From positions 125,020-189,019 of the forward strand of contig NZ_NHSN01000018.1 of the NCBI RefSeq assembly GCF_016653405.1: a stretch of DNA of 64,000 nucleotides, read 5' to 3'. Position 1 is the first letter of the stretch; every line of letters begins with the position of its first letter. This DNA comes from Halorhodospira halophila (GTDB taxonomy: Bacteria > Pseudomonadota > Gammaproteobacteria > Nitrococcales > Halorhodospiraceae). The position numbers and the translations under genes are program-made. Positions 40,349-51,700 of this stretch are shown one piece after another. The notes beneath the pieces were generated by a model that searched no databases, was not told the DNA's origin, and saw nothing but the letters and a program-made list of their open reading frames with translations.

Positions 40349-41116
40349 ATGTCTGTACCCATCAAAACCGCTGAAGAGATCGAGGGCATGCGCCGCGCCG
40401 GCCGGATGGCCGCGAGCGTGCTGGACATGATCGCCCCCCGGGTCGAGCCCGGGGTGACAACCGAGTACCTCGACGAGCTCTGTCATCGCTACATCACGGA
40501 GGAGCTCGGGGCGACGCCGGCGCCGCTGAACTACCGCGGCTTCCCCAAGGCCACCTGCACCTCGGTCAATCACGTCGTCTGCCACGGCATCCCCGGGCCG
40601 AAAAAGCTCAAGAAGGGCGATATCCTCAACATCGACGTGACGGTCATCGACCCCGAGGGCTGGCACGGCGACACCAGCCGCATGTTCTACGTCGGCGAGC
40701 CGAGCATCCTGGCCCGACGCCTCGTGGAAACCACCCGCGACTGCCTCTGGCGCGGCATCGAGCAGGTCCGGCCCGGCGCCACTCTGGGGGATATCGGCCA
40801 CGCCGTGCAGTGCCACGCGGAGGAGCACAACTTCTCGGTCGTGCGAGAGTACTGCGGCCACGGCATCGGGCAGAGCTTCCACGAGGAGCCACAGGTGCTT
40901 CACTACGGCCAGCCCGGCACCGGCATGCGCCTCGAGCCCGGTATGACCTTCACCATCGAACCGATGATCAACGCCGGAAAACCGGCCACCAAGCTGCTGC
41001 GGGACCAGTGGACGGTGGTGACCAAGGACCGCAGCCTCTCGGCCCAGTGGGAGCACACCCTGCTTGTCACCGAGGCCGGCTACGAGATCCTCACCCCGAC
41101 ACCGGACGGCCGCTGA
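40349..41116 (+). CDS. map: Methionine aminopeptidase, type I
   Basis: Removes the initiator methionine from nascent proteins. 255 residues from the ATG at 40349, which follows a GAGG Shine-Dalgarno; in-frame ATGs 12 bp upstream are possible. The five metal ligands are found in DVTVIDPEGWHGDTSRM (two Asp), GHGIGQSFHEEP (His), FTIEPMINAG (Glu) and QWEHTLLVTE (Glu). The order rpsB (divergent) and map-glnD-dap is the conserved gammaproteobacterial arrangement. Confidence 0.97.
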   Translation: MSVPIKTAEEIEGMRRAGRMAASVLDMIAPRVEPGVTTEYLDELCHRYITEELGATPAPLNYRGFPKATCTSVNHVVCHGIPGPKKLKKGDILNIDVTVIDPEGWHGDTSRMFYVGEPSILARRLVETTRDCLWRGIEQVRPGATLGDIGHAVQCHAEEHNFSVVREYCGHGIGQSFHEEPQVLHYGQPGTGMRLEPGMTFTIEPMINAGKPATKLLRDQWTVVTKDRSLSAQWEHTLLVTEAGYEILTPTPDGR

Positions 41117-41145
41117 GTCGCCGTCCCATCGACAGGAGCCCCACC

Positions 41146-43812
41146 ATGCCCGCCACGGCCCGTCCCGCCGTCCTGGAGTCCGGTGATCTAGCCCGGGCGC
41201 TGGAGGCGGGTGAGCCGCTGCTGCCCACCCTGCGCCAAGCCCTGCGGGAGGCTGATGCAGAGTTCGCCGAGCGATTCCGCGCCGGGACCGGCGCGGAGGA
41301 ACTGGTTCCGGAACGGGCCGCCCTGGTGGATGAGGTGGTCCGACAATTGTGGCGAGGCAGCCTGGGCGGCGACGATCCAGGCGGCTGCGCGCTCCTGGCG
41401 GTGGGCGGCTACGGCCGCGGCGAGCTGCACCCGGGGTCCGACATCGACGTGTTGGTCCTGGTCGCCCCCGGGCGCAGAGAGGCGCTCACCCCTTCGCTCG
41501 AATCCCTCATCACCGGGTTATGGGATCTAGGTCTGGACATCGGTCACAGCGTTCGCAGCGTCGAGGAGTGCATCGAGGCCGCCGGCGACGACATCACCAT
41601 CGCGACTAATCTCATGGAGTCGCGCCTGCTTTGCGGCGACCCGCAGCTTTGTCAGTCGCTGCGCCAGGCCATGTCGGCCGAGCGCATCTGGCCAAGCCCG
41701 GCCTTCTTCGAGGCCAAGCTGGCCGAGCAGCAGGCCCGCCACGCCAAATTCCACGACACCGCCTACAACCTGGAACCAAACATCAAATCCAGCCCCGGCG
41801 GTCTGCGCGACATCCAGATGGTGGGCTGGGTCGCCAAGCGCCACTTCGGGGCCGAGCACGTGCATGAGCTGGTCGCGGAGGGGTTCCTGACCGAAGCCGA
41901 GTACCAGGCCCTCCACGCCGGCCAACGCTTCCTCTGGGACGTGCGCTTCGGTCTGCACCTGATCGCCGGTCGACGCGAGGACCGTCTGCTCTTCGACCAC
42001 CAGGTCGGTCTGGCCGAGCTGTTCGGCTACGTCGATGACGACCGCACCCTGGCCGTCGAGCAGTTCATGCAGCGCTACTTCCGCACCGCCATGGACATCT
42101 CGCGGCTGAACGAGATGCTCCTGCAGCACTTCCAGGAGGCGATCCTCTACGCCGGTTCGGGTACCGAGCCGACCCCGATCAACAAGCGCTTCCAGATCCG
42201 CCGCGACTTCCTTGAGGTCACCGACCCCTCGGTATTCCGGCGCTATCCATTCGCCCTGCTGGAGGTCTTCCTGGTGCTGCAGCAGCACCCGGAACTCAAG
42301 GGCGTGCGTGCCTCGACCATCCGGCTCATCCGCCAGCACCGGACGCTCATCGACGAGAGTTTCCGGCGCGATCTGCGTTGCCGCAGCCTGTTCATGGAGA
42401 TCCTCCGCCAGCCCCAGGGCATCACCCACGCCCTGCGCCGGATGCACCGTTACGGCGTGCTCGGGCGCTACATCCCGGCGTTCGGGCGAATCGCCGGGCG
42501 CATGCAGTACGACCTGTTCCACGTCTACACCGTCGACTCGCACACCCTCTTCGTGGTGCGCAACCTGCGCCGCATGGCCCTGGCCGAGCACCGTGCCGAG
42601 CTGCCCCTGGCCCACGACATCATGCAGCAGCTGCCAAAACCCGAGCTGCTCTTCCTGGCGGGGTTGTTCCACGACATCGCCAAAGGCCGCGGCGGCGATC
42701 ACTCCGAACTGGGCGCCACCGATGCCTACGACTTCTGCATCCAGCACGGGCTCGGGGCCTACGACGCCCGCCTGGTCGCCTGGCTGGTGCGCCACCACCT
42801 GGACATGTCGGTCACCGCGCAGCGCAAGGATCTCTCCGACCCGGCGGTGATCACCGAGTTCGCCCGCGCCATGGGCGACCAGCCCCACCTGGACTACCTC
42901 TACCTGCTGACCGTCGCCGACATCCGCGCCACCAACCCGGAACTCTGGAACGCCTGGCGGGCCGCGCTGCTCAACGAGCTCTACGGGCTGACCCGGGCCG
43001 CCATCCGCCGCGGACTGGGTAAGCCGCTGGACAAGCGCGAGCTGATCCGCGACACCCAGCGCGATGCCCGGCGAATCCTCCGCCAGCGCGGTTACGGACC
43101 GGGGCGCATCCGCAAAGTCTGGGGGGAGCTGCCGGAGGACTACTTCCTGCGCCACAGCGCCGAGGAGATCGCCTGGCACACCGAGGCCATTGCCGAGGCG
43201 CTGCCGGGCCAGCTCCCGCTGGTCCTGGCCGCCGCGCAGGACGCTGGAGGCGGCACGCGGATCTTCCTCTACGCACCCGACAGCACCGATCTCTTCGCCC
43301 GCTGTGTATGGGCCCTGGACCGGCTCGGTCTGAGCATCCAGGATGCCCGCGTGATCACCACCGACGCCGGCTATACCCTGGACAGCTACCGGGTGCTGGA
43401 ACAACACGGCGAGCCACCGCGGGAGGAACAACGGATCGAGGAGGTGCGCCGCGTGCTGGCCGCCGCCGCCGCTGAGCAGGGCCCGCCCCCGGCCCCGGTG
43501 GCGCGGCACATCCCGCGACAGCTCCAGCACTTTCGCACCGAGACGCAGATCCGCTTTACGGACGACCCGGACAACACCCGCACCGTCGTGGAGCTGATCA
43601 CCGCCGACCGGCCCGGACTGCTGGCACGGGTAGGCAGGGCGTTCTCGCAGTGCGGCGTGCGGGTCAAGAACGCCAAGATCGCCACTATGGGAGAGAGGGC
43701 CGAGGACGTGTTCTTCATCACCGATGACCAGGGCAAGCCTTTGCGCCGGCCGGCGCAGTACCGCTGTGTGCGTCAGGCCCTGCAAGGACTCCTCGACGCG
43801 GAGGATCTATGA
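41146..43812 (+). CDS. glnD: Bifunctional uridylyltransferase/uridylyl-removing enzyme (PII regulator)
   Basis: Senses glutamine and adds or removes UMP on PII proteins, controlling nitrogen assimilation. 888 residues (E. coli 890). The nucleotidyltransferase motif GGYGRGELHPGSDIDVLVL begins near residue 87; the HD hydrolase domain includes HTLFVVRNLRRM and LFHDIAKGRGGDHSELG (about 506-522); two ACT domains lie at about 705-790 and 815-888, the latter starting VVELITADRPGLLARVG. The ATG has CAGGAG upstream; a long open frame before it overlaps map out of register and is not used. It overlaps dapC by 4 bp. Confidence 0.97.
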   Translation: MPATARPAVLESGDLARALEAGEPLLPTLRQALREADAEFAERFRAGTGAEELVPERAALVDEVVRQLWRGSLGGDDPGGCALLAVGGYGRGELHPGSDIDVLVLVAPGRREALTPSLESLITGLWDLGLDIGHSVRSVEECIEAAGDDITIATNLMESRLLCGDPQLCQSLRQAMSAERIWPSPAFFEAKLAEQQARHAKFHDTAYNLEPNIKSSPGGLRDIQMVGWVAKRHFGAEHVHELVAEGFLTEAEYQALHAGQRFLWDVRFGLHLIAGRREDRLLFDHQVGLAELFGYVDDDRTLAVEQFMQRYFRTAMDISRLNEMLLQHFQEAILYAGSGTEPTPINKRFQIRRDFLEVTDPSVFRRYPFALLEVFLVLQQHPELKGVRASTIRLIRQHRTLIDESFRRDLRCRSLFMEILRQPQGITHALRRMHRYGVLGRYIPAFGRIAGRMQYDLFHVYTVDSHTLFVVRNLRRMALAEHRAELPLAHDIMQQLPKPELLFLAGLFHDIAKGRGGDHSELGATDAYDFCIQHGLGAYDARLVAWLVRHHLDMSVTAQRKDLSDPAVITEFARAMGDQPHLDYLYLLTVADIRATNPELWNAWRAALLNELYGLTRAAIRRGLGKPLDKRELIRDTQRDARRILRQRGYGPGRIRKVWGELPEDYFLRHSAEEIAWHTEAIAEALPGQLPLVLAAAQDAGGGTRIFLYAPDSTDLFARCVWALDRLGLSIQDARVITTDAGYTLDSYRVLEQHGEPPREEQRIEEVRRVLAAAAAEQGPPPAPVARHIPRQLQHFRTETQIRFTDDPDNTRTVVELITADRPGLLARVGRAFSQCGVRVKNAKIATMGERAEDVFFITDDQGKPLRRPAQYRCVRQALQGLLDAEDL

Positions 43813-45008
43813 ATCGCGGTCTCTCCGAGCTGCAGCCCTACCCCTTCGAGCGCATGGAGCGGCTTCTGGCCGGGCACCGCGCGCCGGCTGCAGCGCCCAT
43901 CCGGCTGGGGATCGGCGAGCCCCAGGATCCGCCCCCCGAGCTGCTCACCCGGGTGCTCCGCGATAACCTGGATCAGGTAGCTCGCTACCCGGCCACCCGG
44001 GGCCTCGAGTCGCTGCGCGAGGCGATCGCCGCTTGGCTGTGCCGGCGTTTCGACCTGCCCGGGACGGCCGTGGACCCTGCGTACCACGTGCTACCCGTCG
44101 CCGGGACCCGCGAGGCACTGTTTGCCATCGCCCAGACTGTCATCGGCCGCGGCCGGCCGTACGTGGCCATGCCCAACCCGTTCTATCAGATCTACGAGGG
44201 TGCAGCGCTGCTCAGCGGCGCGCGCCCGCTCTACCTGCCCATCGACCCGGGCAGCGGGCTGCCGGATCTCGACGCCATCGAGCCGCGGACCTGGCAGCGG
44301 GTCCAGCTGCTCTACCTCAACAGCCCGGCCAACCCGACCGGCGCCGTGGCCGGCACCGACTACCACCGCCGTGTGCTGGAACTCAGTGACCGGTACGGCT
44401 TCATCGTGGCCGCCGATGAGTGCTACAGCGAGATCTACGCCGACGAGGACGATCCCCCGCCCGGACTGCTGCAGGTCTGCCAGGCCGAGGGGCGCACCGA
44501 CTTCCACCGTTGCCTGGTCTTCCACAGCCTGTCCAAGCGCTCCAACGCCCCCGGCCTGCGCTCCGGGTTCGTTGCCGGCGACCCGGGCCTGATCCACGCC
44601 TTCCTGCGCTACCGCACCTATCAGGGCTGCGCCCTGCCCCTGCACGTGCAGGCCGCGAGCACCGCAGCCTGGGGCGACGAGAGCCACGTCATCGACAACC
44701 GGGCGCGCTATCGCGAGCGCTACCGGGAGGTGTGTACCATTCTCGCCGACGCCCTCGAGGACGTTTCCCCGCCGCCGGCGACCTTCTATCTCTGGCCGCG
44801 CACACCGGTGGACGACCAGGAGTTCACCCGGCGGCTTTGGGAGGAAGAGCACGTCACGGTTCTACCGGGCAGCTTCCTCTCCCGCACCGGCCCTGACGGG
44901 GTTGCTCCGGGGGCGGGACGCATCCGCATGGCGCTGGTTCCCGACCTGGCCACCTGCATCGAGGCGGCGGAGCGGATCCGGCGGTTTGTCCAGAGAAATT
45001 TCCAATAG
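43809..45008 (+). CDS. dapC: N-succinyldiaminopimelate aminotransferase
   Basis: PLP-dependent class I aminotransferase making N-succinyl-L,L-diaminopimelate in the lysine/peptidoglycan pathway. 399 residues; start [16 protein letters not shown], substrate-phosphate region [15 protein letters not shown]-contact [21 protein letters not shown] and the Schiff-base lysine in [17 protein letters not shown]. Its place between glnD and dapD supports DapC rather than the related ArgD-type enzyme, which belongs to another fold class. ATG overlaps the glnD stop (ATGA). Confidence 0.93.
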   Translation: MNRGLSELQPYPFERMERLLAGHRAPAAAPIRLGIGEPQDPPPELLTRVLRDNLDQVARYPATRGLESLREAIAAWLCRRFDLPGTAVDPAYHVLPVAGTREALFAIAQTVIGRGRPYVAMPNPFYQIYEGAALLSGARPLYLPIDPGSGLPDLDAIEPRTWQRVQLLYLNSPANPTGAVAGTDYHRRVLELSDRYGFIVAADECYSEIYADEDDPPPGLLQVCQAEGRTDFHRCLVFHSLSKRSNAPGLRSGFVAGDPGLIHAFLRYRTYQGCALPLHVQAASTAAWGDESHVIDNRARYRERYREVCTILADALEDVSPPPATFYLWPRTPVDDQEFTRRLWEEEHVTVLPGSFLSRTGPDGVAPGAGRIRMALVPDLATCIEAAERIRRFVQRNFQ

Positions 45009-45018
45009 GGAGCCCAGC

Positions 45019-45840
45019 ATGGCTGCAGACATCCAGAAGGTGATCGAAGAGGCGTTCGAACAACGCACCCGCCTCAACCCGAATGACACCCCCGCCGAGA
45101 TCCGCGAGGCGGTCGATGAGGCCCTGCGCCGTCTGGATAGCGGCCAGGCACGGGTGGCCGAACCGGGCAACGAGGGCTGGCAGGTCAACGAGTGGCTGAA
45201 GAAAGCCGTCCTGCTCTCCTTCCGGCTCAACGACAACCGCCTGATGCGCGGCGGCGTGACCAACTTCTTCGACAAGGTGCCGATGAAGTTCGCCGACTGG
45301 GGCGAGGACGCCCTGCGCGAGTCCGGCGTGCGCGTGGTGCCGCCGGCGGCAGCGCGGCGCGGCAGCTACATCGCCCCCGGGGTGGTGCTGATGCCTTCCT
45401 ACGTGAACATCGGCGCCTATGTGGACGAGGGAACCATGGTCGACACCTGGGCCACGGTGGGCTCCTGCGCCCAGATCGGCAAGAACGTCCATCTCTCCGG
45501 CGGCGTGGGCATCGGCGGCGTACTCGAGCCGCTGCAGGCCAACCCGACCATCATCGAGGACGAGTGCTTCATCGGCGCCCGCTCGGAGATCGTCGAGGGG
45601 GTGATCGTCGGCCGCGGCGCGGTGATCTCCATGGGCGTCTACATCGGCCAGAGCACCAAGATCTACGACCGCAACACCGGTGAGGTCCACTTCGGGCACG
45701 TTCCAGAGGGTGCCGTGGTCGTCCCGGGAAACCTCCCCGCCGCCGATGGCAGCCACAGTCTTTACTGTGCCGTGATCATCAAATACGCGGACGAGAAGAC
45801 CCGCGCCAAGGTCGGCATCAACGAGCTGCTGCGCCCATGA
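45019..45840 (+). CDS. dapD: Tetrahydrodipicolinate N-succinyltransferase
   Basis: Succinylates tetrahydrodipicolinate in the lysine pathway. 273 residues (E. coli 274). After an alpha-helical N-terminal domain, the left-handed beta helix shows hexapeptide repeats ([20 protein letters not shown], then [20 protein letters not shown]); [21 protein letters not shown] and [19 protein letters not shown] are specific to DapD. The ATG at 45019 follows GGGAG; it lies 10 bp after dapC, and the last 4 bp overlap dapE. Confidence 0.97.
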   Translation: MAADIQKVIEEAFEQRTRLNPNDTPAEIREAVDEALRRLDSGQARVAEPGNEGWQVNEWLKKAVLLSFRLNDNRLMRGGVTNFFDKVPMKFADWGEDALRESGVRVVPPAAARRGSYIAPGVVLMPSYVNIGAYVDEGTMVDTWATVGSCAQIGKNVHLSGGVGIGGVLEPLQANPTIIEDECFIGARSEIVEGVIVGRGAVISMGVYIGQSTKIYDRNTGEVHFGHVPEGAVVVPGNLPAADGSHSLYCAVIIKYADEKTRAKVGINELLRP

Positions 45841-46976
45841 GCGCAACCCTCGAGCTGGCCCGGGAGCTGATCCAGCGACCGTCGGTGACCCCCGAGGATG
45901 CCGGCTGCCAGACCCTCATCGCCGAACGCCTGGCCGCGGCCGGCTTCGGCGCCGAGTGGTTGAGCACCGGCGGGGTGACCAACCTGTGGGCGCAGCGCGG
46001 CACCGGGCGGCCGCTGTTCTGCTTCCTCGGCCATACCGATGTCGTCCCCAGTGGCCCGGAGTCAGCGTGGCAGCACCCACCTTTCCAGCCCATCGTCGAG
46101 GATGGCTGTCTCTACGGCCGCGGTGCGGCGGACATGAAGGGCAGCGTCGCCGCCTTCACCGCTGCCGTGGAGCGCTTCGTCGCCCACCATCCCAAGCACG
46201 CCGGCGCCATCGCGGTCCTGCTGACCAGCGACGAGGAGGGTCCTGCGGTGGATGGCACGCGCCACGTGGTGGAGACCCTGGCCGAGCGGGGCAGCGCCAT
46301 CGACTACTGCCTCGTCGGCGAGCCCAGCAGCCAGGCGCAGTTGGGGGACGAATTCAAGGTCGGCCGCCGGGGATCGCTGACCGGCCACCTCACCGTCCAC
46401 GGCGAGCAGGGTCACGTCGCCTACCCGCACCAGGCGGACAACCCCATCCACGTTTTCGCACCGGCGCTGCAGGAGCTCGTGGCCACCGAGTGGGATCAGG
46501 GTGACGACGACTTCCCGCCGACCAGCTTCCAGATCTCCAACATCCAGGCGGGCACCGGGGCGGACAACGTCATCCCCGGCGCCATGGAGGTCGTCTTCAA
46601 CCTGCGCTACGCCCCGACGGTCTCCGCCGAGGATCTGCAGCAACGGATCGAGGCGATCCTCCACCACAACGGCGTCCACTACACGATATCCTGGCGGCAC
46701 TCGGGCGGCCCCTTCGCCACCCGAGGCGGGGCGCTCATCGAGGCCGTCGAGCAGGCGGTCACTGCGCACACCGGGCGCTGTCCACGGCGATCGACCTCCG
46801 GGGGCACCTCCGATGGCCGCTTCATGGGCCCGACCGGCGCGCAGGTGGTGGAACTCGGCCCGCTGAACGCCACCATTCACAAGGCGAATGAGCACGTCGC
46901 GGTCGCCGACCTCGAAGCGCTGGAGGCGATCTACTTCGACATCCTGCAGCGCCTGCTGGACTGCGCGGCAGGCTGA
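45837..46976 (+). CDS. dapE: Succinyl-diaminopimelate desuccinylase
   Basis: Zinc-dependent M20 peptidase-family enzyme that releases succinate to give L,L-diaminopimelate. 379 residues; ligands and catalytic residues are in [12 protein letters not shown] (His and Asp), [10 protein letters not shown] (bridging Asp), LTSDEEGPA (catalytic Glu and metal Glu), and [12 protein letters not shown] and the final [12 protein letters not shown]. The dimerisation domain lies at about 180-290. Overlaps dapD by 4 bp and ends the map-glnD-dapC-dapD-dapE run; 95 bp containing a small TTCG-loop hairpin (about 47010-47026) separate it from the next gene. Confidence 0.97.
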   Translation: MSATLELARELIQRPSVTPEDAGCQTLIAERLAAAGFGAEWLSTGGVTNLWAQRGTGRPLFCFLGHTDVVPSGPESAWQHPPFQPIVEDGCLYGRGAADMKGSVAAFTAAVERFVAHHPKHAGAIAVLLTSDEEGPAVDGTRHVVETLAERGSAIDYCLVGEPSSQAQLGDEFKVGRRGSLTGHLTVHGEQGHVAYPHQADNPIHVFAPALQELVATEWDQGDDDFPPTSFQISNIQAGTGADNVIPGAMEVVFNLRYAPTVSAEDLQQRIEAILHHNGVHYTISWRHSGGPFATRGGALIEAVEQAVTAHTGRCPRRSTSGGTSDGRFMGPTGAQVVELGPLNATIHKANEHVAVADLEALEAIYFDILQRLLDCAAG

Positions 46977-47071
46977 GCCCCGGGCGGCGAGGGGCCCAGG
47001 GGCGATTTGATGCCTTCGGGCAACAGGATTAGATTGGAAGGCTGACCGGATCAGCGGTACGCGAGTGGCCC

Positions 47072-48796
47072 ATGGAACCGAGCCCGCCGACGCACCCGCA
47101 GGACGGCGCGAGGCGTCACTACCGGCGCCCCGCCGAGCGGCCGTTCACCCGCGAGGAACGGGACCGGGTCACCCTGCTCTTCGGCAGTCTCAGCGTCGCT
47201 CATGATCGGCTGCTCACCGCCGCCGTGCGGGGGCTGGGTTACCATGCCGAGGCGATCCCCACGCCGGAGCGCGGCGATCTGCAGACCGGCCGGGAGCTTT
47301 GCAACAACGGCCAGTGCAATCCGGTCTACTTCGTCGCCGGCGCCCTGATCAACCACCTCGAACGGCGCCGAGCCGAGCGTAACCTCGCGCGGGACGAAGT
47401 TACGGACCGGTACGTCTTCGTCACGCCGGGCTCGTGCGGGCCCTGCCGTTTCGGGATGTACGAGGCGCAGTACCGGCAGGCCCTGGCCAAGGCCGGCTAT
47501 CCGGGGTTCCGGGTGATCGCCTTCGACAAGAAGGGCGGCGGCGATGGCCACCCGGACGAGGGCTACGGAGACGGACTCTCCGTGGACCTTGGTCTCTACA
47601 TCGCCGTGCTCGACGCCCTGTTCATGGCCGACGTGCTCAATGCCGTCTTCTACCGGGCGCGCCCCTACGCTACCGATAGCTCCGCGGCCGAACGGACCTT
47701 CGAGGCCTGCCTGAGCGAGTGCGAGCGGGCGCTCGGCCAGGGACGGCCGCATCCCCGGGTGACGGCCACGGCCCGGCTGCTGGCCGCCGTGACCCCCCTG
47801 TCCAGTGCCGAGGATGCCGCCCGCCTGCTCACCCGCCTGCGGGATTCGACCTGCACCGCCGCCCTGTCCCGCTGTCGCAGGATCATCGAAGCGGGTTTCG
47901 AGGTGGACTACCTGCGCCCGCGTCCCCTGGTGAAGGTCACCGGCGAGTTCTGGGCGCAGACCACCGAGGGGGACGGCAACTTCCGCATGTTCGAGTTTCT
48001 CGAGGGGGAAGGCGCCGAGATCCAGGTGGAACCGGTCGCCGGATGGGTCGACTACATGCGCCACGGGCTCCACGGCCAGCTCGATGAGGCCCGGGCGGCC
48101 GAGACGGCGGCTCACGTCCGGACGGGCCGCGCCCTACTGCGGGCCACCACCACACGGTTGCGCCACTGGCTGATCGAGCAGATCGGCCGGCTCCTCCATC
48201 GCGAGTACGACCGCATGCGCGCCGCCCTCGGTAACTGTGCAGCCCCGCTGGCCGACCAGCGTACCCTGGAGCGTCTCGGCCGCCCCTACTACCACCCGCG
48301 CATCACCGGTGGCGAGGGACACCTTGAGGTGGCCAAGACGCTCTACTACCACCGCAACCGTCTGGCGCACATGACCCTCTCGCTCAAGCCCTTCGGCTGC
48401 ATGCCCTCGACCCAGTCCGACGGGGCCCAGGCAGCCGTGCAGGCCGACTATCCGGATATCCGCTTCCTGCCCATTGAGACCTCCGGCGAGGGCGAGATCA
48501 ACGCCTACTCGCGGGCACAGATGGCGCTGGGCGAGGCGCGCGAGTCCGCCCGCAACGAGTTCCAAGACGCCCTGACCGCCCGCGGCACCGACCTGGACAC
48601 GCTGCGCGCCTACATCGCCGAACGCCCGCAGCTGCGCAGCCCGCTCTACCCGATCCCCCATACCGGCGGGGCGATCTGCCGGGCGGCACGGTTCGTCCAT
48701 CACCTGGCCGATCGCATGGCCAGCCACCCGGACTCGCCCCGCCACGCCGCCACCGAGCACCAGCCCGGGGAGCCCCGTCATGCCCAGCCCCGCTGA
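47072..48796 (+). CDS. 2-hydroxyacyl-CoA dehydratase-like component of an activase/reductase system (COG3581-like)
   Basis: A 574-residue cytoplasmic protein matching the C-terminal part of very large 'acyl-CoA dehydratase activase' proteins. Cysteines at positions suited to an iron-sulfur cluster are Cys77 and Cys82 in ELCNNGQCNP, Cys122 and Cys125 in GSCGPCRFGMY, and Cys443 in KPFGCMPSTQSDG. VKVTGEFWAQTTEGDGN (about 288-304) is another family segment. Members of this superfamily receive low-potential electrons from ATPase partners; the exact substrate is unknown for this subfamily. The ATG has only a weak GAG upstream. The stop lies 17 bp inside the next gene, so the two are tightly coupled. 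In many organisms this part is fused to the activase; here it is separate and precedes it. Confidence 0.78.
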   Translation: MEPSPPTHPQDGARRHYRRPAERPFTREERDRVTLLFGSLSVAHDRLLTAAVRGLGYHAEAIPTPERGDLQTGRELCNNGQCNPVYFVAGALINHLERRRAERNLARDEVTDRYVFVTPGSCGPCRFGMYEAQYRQALAKAGYPGFRVIAFDKKGGGDGHPDEGYGDGLSVDLGLYIAVLDALFMADVLNAVFYRARPYATDSSAAERTFEACLSECERALGQGRPHPRVTATARLLAAVTPLSSAEDAARLLTRLRDSTCTAALSRCRRIIEAGFEVDYLRPRPLVKVTGEFWAQTTEGDGNFRMFEFLEGEGAEIQVEPVAGWVDYMRHGLHGQLDEARAAETAAHVRTGRALLRATTTRLRHWLIEQIGRLLHREYDRMRAALGNCAAPLADQRTLERLGRPYYHPRITGGEGHLEVAKTLYYHRNRLAHMTLSLKPFGCMPSTQSDGAQAAVQADYPDIRFLPIETSGEGEINAYSRAQMALGEARESARNEFQDALTARGTDLDTLRAYIAERPQLRSPLYPIPHTGGAICRAARFVHHLADRMASHPDSPRHAATEHQPGEPRHAQPR

Positions 48797-51700
48797 TCAC
48801 GCCCCGATCCTGGTCGGCCTGGACGTCGGTTCCACCACGGTCAAGGCCGTAGTCATCGACGGTGCCGACGATACACTGCTCTGGCACGACTATCGCCGCC
48901 ACGAAACGCGCCAGCTGGAGACCGTGCGTGACTTCCTCGCCCGGATCGAGGCAGCCATCCCAGCGGCGCGTCGCGAAAACCTGCGGCTGTTCACCACCGG
49001 CTCGGGGGGCGGCAGCGTCGCCCGGGCCCTGGGGGCGCGGTTCGTGCAGGAGGTCCACGCCGTGTCGCTGGCCGTCGAGTCGCGTTTCCCCGACGTCGGC
49101 AGCGTGGTCGAGCTCGGTGGCCAGGACGCCAAGATCATCGTCTTCAAGTCGCTGGAAGACGGCAGCAAGCGCAAGATCCCGGCCATGAACGACAAGTGCG
49201 CCGGGGGCACCGGCGCCGTGATCGACAAGATCGCCGCCAAGCTGGCCATCGCGCCGGAGCGGCTCGGCGACATGGGCTATGTCGGCCACACCGTCCACCC
49301 GGTGGCCGGGAAGTGCGGGGTCTTCGCCGAGACCGATATCAACTCCCTACAGAAGCAGGGGGTCGCCGCCGAGGAACTGATGGCCTCACTGTTTGAGGCC
49401 ATCGTGCAGCAGAACCTCTCCGTCCTGACCCGGGGCCACACCCTCCACCCCCGGGTGCTGCTGCTCGGCGGGCCGAACACCTACATCCGCGGCCTTCAGG
49501 AGTGCTGGCGAAGCCACATCCAGGCCCTCTGGGAGGAGCGAGGCGTCGACTGGAACGCGCCGCTGGAGGCAGCCGTCCACGTCCCCGAGCAGGCCCAGTA
49601 CTTCGCCGCGCTCGGCGCGGTCGCGTTCGGGCGCAGCGAGCTGGCCGATGACCCGGACGCCGGGCGCTACCCGGGGCCGGGCGTGCTGGACGATTGGCTG
49701 ACGGAGCAGCGCACCGGCGGGCGGCGCCCGGGCGGCGCACCGCCCCTGGTCCAAGATTCCGCCGAGCTGGAAACGTTTCTGCGCGAGTTCCAGCCGCAAC
49801 CCTGGCAGCCGGCCCGCTTCTCCCCCGGCGAAAGGGTGACCGGCTATGTGGGGATCGACGCCGGATCCACCTCCACCAAGGGCGTCCTGCTGGATCCGGA
49901 CGGCGAGGTCCTCGCCAAGGCCTATCGACTCTCCGGAGGCAACCCCATCGAGGACGCCGTTGCCCTGCTCGCCGAACTGGAGACCGCCGTCCTGCGCCAA
50001 GGGGCGGAACTGGAAGTCCTCGGTGTGGGCACCACCGGATACGCCAAGGATATCCTGCGCGACGTGCTGCATGCGGATACCGCGGTCGTCGAGACGGTGG
50101 CCCACGCCCACGCCTGCGAAAAAGAGCACCCCGGGACCGACTGCATCGTCGATGTCGGCGGCCAGGACATCAAGCTGATGTTCCTGCGCGACGGCCGGGT
50201 CCGCGACTTCCGTCTCAACACCCAATGCTCGGCGGGCAACGGCTACTTCCTGCAGGCAACCGCGCGCGCCTTTGGCATCGAGCTCGAGGACTACGCCGAG
50301 ACCGCGCTCAGCGCGGAGGCGATGCCCGTGTTCAACCACGGCTGTGCGGTCTTCCTGCAGTCGGACATCGTCGACTTCCAGCGCAAGGGCTGGCAGCGCC
50401 ACGAGATCCTCGCCGGTCTGGCGGCGGTCCTGCCGAAGAACATCTGGCTCTATGTGGCGCAGCAGCCCAACCCGGCGGATCTGGGACGGCGTTTCGTCTT
50501 ACAAGGGGGAACGCAGCACAACCTCGCCGCCGTGAAGGCACAGGTGGACTACCTGCGCGAGCGCTTCCGGCAGGTGGGGGCGGAGTGTGACATCCGCGTG
50601 CACCGCCACTGCGGTGAATCCGGGGCGATCGGCGCGGGGCTCGAGGCCCGCCGACTGCACCGCAGCGAGCACCGCCGCTCGACGTTCATCGGCTTCGAAC
50701 GCGCGCGCCGCCTCCAGCACCACACCATCCGCGACGAGCGCACACGGTGTCGTTTCTGCCGCAACCTCTGCCTGCGGACCTTCATCGACGTGGCCACCGG
50801 CGACGTCACCGAGCCGGCAACCGGGGCCGATACGCCACCCCGGACCTCGGTCCCCCTGGCCCCCGGTTTCCGGCGCGTAATCATCGCCTCCTGCGAGCAG
50901 GGCGAGGTCGAGGACAAAGACACCATGCAGCGCATCAAGGCGGCGCTCGATCGCGACGCCGAGCGCAATCCGAATCACCTGGACCGCGCCGCCCGCGAGG
51001 TCTTCCGCACCCCGCAGGTCGAAGGGGTCGCCGACCCGCTGCCACAGACCCGCCTGCCCGGCCCGCTGGGCCGCCCTGCGGCCCGCCGCCGGGCGGCGAT
51101 GGCCTATCGCCGTCAGGTGCGCATCGGTATCCCCCGGGTCCTGAACCTCTACAGCTGCGCGCCCTTCTTCCTCGGCTATTTCACAGCGCTCGGCGTCCCC
51201 GAACGGGCGCTGGTCTTCTCCGACTACACCGATCCGGAACTCTACCGTCGCGGCGCCAACCGCGGCAGCATCGACCCGTGCTTCCCGAGCAAGCTCGGCA
51301 TCCCGCACGTCCATAACCTGCTTACCCGCAAACACCGCCGGCGGCCGCTCACCCACATCTTCTTCCCGATGATCAAGAGTCTGCCCGGCGCTCTGGACGG
51401 CGCACTCGCCGCCCAGGCGTGCCCGACGGTGCCGGGCACCGCCGAAGCCACCCACGCCGCCTTCCGCCGCGAGGGGGACGTGTTCGCCGAGCACGGGATC
51501 CGCTTCCGCAAGACCCTGGTCAACCTGGACGACGCGGCGCTGTGTGCCGAACAGATGCGCGCCGACTGGGGAGAGGAACTCGGCATCAGCGCCAGGGAGT
51601 CAAGGCGCGCCGCGGAACAGGGCCTGGCAGCCCTGCACGCCTTCCACGAGCGGATGGAGGCCGAACAGCGGCAGACGCTGCAGCGGCTGGAGCAGGAAGG

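Noticed and set aside
41527..43785. Long open frame on the minus strand (752 codons)
   Set aside because: Antisense to glnD, whose domains and motifs are all intact on the plus strand.
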